64,000 bases of DNA from contig JAGLCJ010000003.1 in assembly GCA_023146255.1 (NCBI GenBank), forward strand, positions 248,001 to 312,000, read 5' to 3'. The notes under the pieces were generated by a model, which ran no database searches, was not told the DNA's origin, and worked only from the letters and a program-made list of their open reading frames with translations. The position numbers were made by a program, and so were the translations under genes. Within the stretch, counting starts at the first letter, position 1. Each line of letters starts with the position of its first letter. The DNA comes from Alcanivoracaceae bacterium. GTDB taxonomy: Bacteria; Pseudomonadota; Gammaproteobacteria; Pseudomonadales; Alcanivoracaceae. Shown one piece after another: positions 62,965-64,000 of this stretch.

Positions 62965-63600
62965 TTACTCCGCGGGTTGGGCCAGATGCTTGAGCGCCGT
63001 GGCCAGCATATGGGTAAAGGTTTTGCCGAGTTCGGCACTGGCAGGAAGTTGTTTGTCGTTGAGCAGGCCGTCGTTGCTAAGCGTGGACAGGCCATGCACC
63101 AGCGACCAGGCCAGCGTGCTGAGTAGCGGCACCGGCACGGCCGGCAGATCACCGCTGGCCACCGCGTCGGCCACCGCCTGTTCGAGCATGCCGTAACTGT
63201 GTGCCGCCGCTTTTGACAGGGTCGGGTAGGCGGCCCGCTCGACCATGCGCTTGCCGAACATCAACCGGTAATGGGCCGGGTGGGCAACGGCGTAATTGAC
63301 ATAGCCCTCGCCGAGAATCACCAGCCGGCGCAGGGTGTCGGCGTTCGGCTCCTGCGCCAGCCGTGCAGTCATTTCCGCGCTCAGGCCTTCAAAGCCTTCG
63401 GTGGCAATGGCGGCGAGCAGATCGTCCTTGTTGGCAAAGTGGCGATACACCGCGGTGGCGGAGACGCCGACGCTGCGCGCCAGACCGCGCAGGCTGAGCG
63501 CCGCCGGGCCATCCTGCTCCAGCGCGTTCAGCGCAGTGCCGATCAGGGCGCGGCGCAGGTTGCCGTGATGGTAGCTGTCGATTTCCTGGGTCGCGGACAT
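62965..63600 (-). CDS. TetR family regulator, co-directional with the CrtI-like gene
   Basis: The product is 211 residues. The helix-turn-helix is SLRGLARSVGVSATAVYRHFANKDDLLAA, followed by a C-terminal TetR_C_33-like domain (LVILGEGYVNYAVAHPAHYRLMFG). It lies upstream of the oxidoreductase with a three-base gap, so it probably controls it. The gap upstream to the next TetR-like gene holds a near-perfect repeated GTTAAC/GTTGAC motif (63616-63668; ATGTTAACGATGTAAAC and GTTGACGGTGTCAAC) that could be an operator. Confidence 0.88.
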   Translation of the reverse strand: MSATQEIDSYHHGNLRRALIGTALNALEQDGPAALSLRGLARSVGVSATAVYRHFANKDDLLAAIATEGFEGLSAEMTARLAQEPNADTLRRLVILGEGYVNYAVAHPAHYRLMFGKRMVERAAYPTLSKAAAHSYGMLEQAVADAVASGDLPAVPVPLLSTLAWSLVHGLSTLSNDGLLNDKQLPASAELGKTFTHMLATALKHLAQPAE

Positions 63601-63669
63601 AACGTGCTCGCAATGTTAACGATGTAAACACTGCCGCGAAGTTAGCCTGCTAAGTTGACGGTGTCAACA

Positions 63670-64000
63670 TTAGTCCTTGTCAGGGCTGTGAAGAATGACT
63701 GCTGGTAGCGGTCGGCGCCCGATCTCTGCAGCTTCCGCAGCATCAATACCGAGGCTGATCAGAACCGTTTCGGCGAGCCGTTCGCCCAGATGGTCGGTGG
63801 GTATCTGGCGGGCTTGCACCAGCAGGCTGTGCGGGGAGGCCGGTCGAGTCAGGTGCTGCTGTGTGGACATGGCCGACAGGGTGGTGCCGGCGATACAGAG
63901 AAACTGCATCAGCAGGTCGCGGTCCCGAAAGCGGCCGCTGTGGATGCCGCTATCCAGATCGCGGATAAGTCGCAGGCTCAGGCCGCCCGATACTGCCCGC
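63670..64000 (-). CDS. TetR-type regulator, C-terminal part (runs off window)
   Basis: The frame stays open from the stop at 63670 to the window end, so only the C-terminal 109 residues are visible. The segment DRDLLMQFLCIAGTTLSAMS and the ending LAETVLISLGID fit the ligand-binding part of a TetR regulator, with the helix-turn-helix beyond the edge. It is co-directional with the complete TetR gene downstream. The identification is tentative because no DNA-binding domain is visible. Confidence 0.5.
   Translation of the reverse strand, partial: RAVSGGLSLRLIRDLDSGIHSGRFRDRDLLMQFLCIAGTTLSAMSTQQHLTRPASPHSLLVQARQIPTDHLGERLAETVLISLGIDAAEAAEIGRRPLPAVILHSPDKD

Overview
The window looks like the chromosome of a gammaproteobacterium of the Pseudomonadales/Oceanospirillales type, perhaps near Alcanivoracaceae. 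GC is high (about 60% by eye). Supporting markers are the CorB-like/YpjD/ffh/rpsP-rimM-trmD-rplS block, a FabY-type ketoacyl synthase, rnfABCDGE-nth, and an argF...grx...prx...rnt...argG-gloA order that resembles Pseudomonas aeruginosa as I remember it. The species assignment is inference. I see no prophage, integrase, insertion sequence, CRISPR array, rRNA or tRNA gene. Coding density is high and no gene-free stretch exceeds 300 bases. The longest are about 280 bases (before the TonB receptor), 264 bases (rnfA to the yqjD-like gene) and 253 bases (kinase to peroxiredoxin).

Region by region. 1-9.2 kb: the end of a DUF3365 haem protein, a lipoprotein, a CNNM/CorB-like membrane protein, a YpjD/CcsA-like protein, the SRP GTPase gene ffh, the S16-RimM-TrmD-L19 operon, fabY, and two small envelope proteins. 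9.3-15.3 kb: a family III CoA-transferase divergent from a TetR-RND efflux operon. 15.2-21.8 kb: a minus-strand cluster of two large secreted paralogues of unknown function followed by a 7TMR-DISM/GGDEF/EAL protein whose catalytic residues are damaged. This is the best candidate for an undescribed system here. 21.8-29 kb: a methyltransferase, a Do-family protease, membrane, GMC oxidoreductase, DUF3047 and HNH genes, and a lone ABC ATPase. 29-39.7 kb: argF-argD, a TonB receptor behind a Fur-like box, glutaredoxin, a large soluble Ser/Thr kinase with an unrecognised C-terminal half, peroxiredoxin, RNase T and argG. 39.7-44.6 kb: a tightly overlapping series gloA, rimB-like protease, rimK, AstE/ASPA-like deacylase, FAD oxidoreductase, methyltransferase. 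44.6-51.1 kb: rnfABCDGE-nth, with a repeat-extended RnfC tail. 51.4-58.2 kb: a yqjD/yqjE-like membrane trio, a Gcr-family membrane protein, the ABC-F ATPase uup, dbpA and a Zn-ribbon-like protein, with two REP-type elements. 58.3-64 kb: a GST, a bicupin, a sulfide:quinone reductase, a CrtI/RetSat-like oxidoreductase and two TetR-type regulators, the last cut by the window edge.

How the genes work together. The SRP-ribosome block serves translation and membrane targeting. argF, argD and argG are arginine biosynthesis genes. Rnf is a membrane electron-transfer complex. RimK adds glutamates to a protein or peptide, and its protease and deacylase neighbours are candidates for trimming or removing the modification. 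Most other clusters are housekeeping or accessory metabolism. Two convergent gene pairs share sequence at their 3' ends, and one 28-base REP palindrome supplies the stop codons of both genes that flank it.
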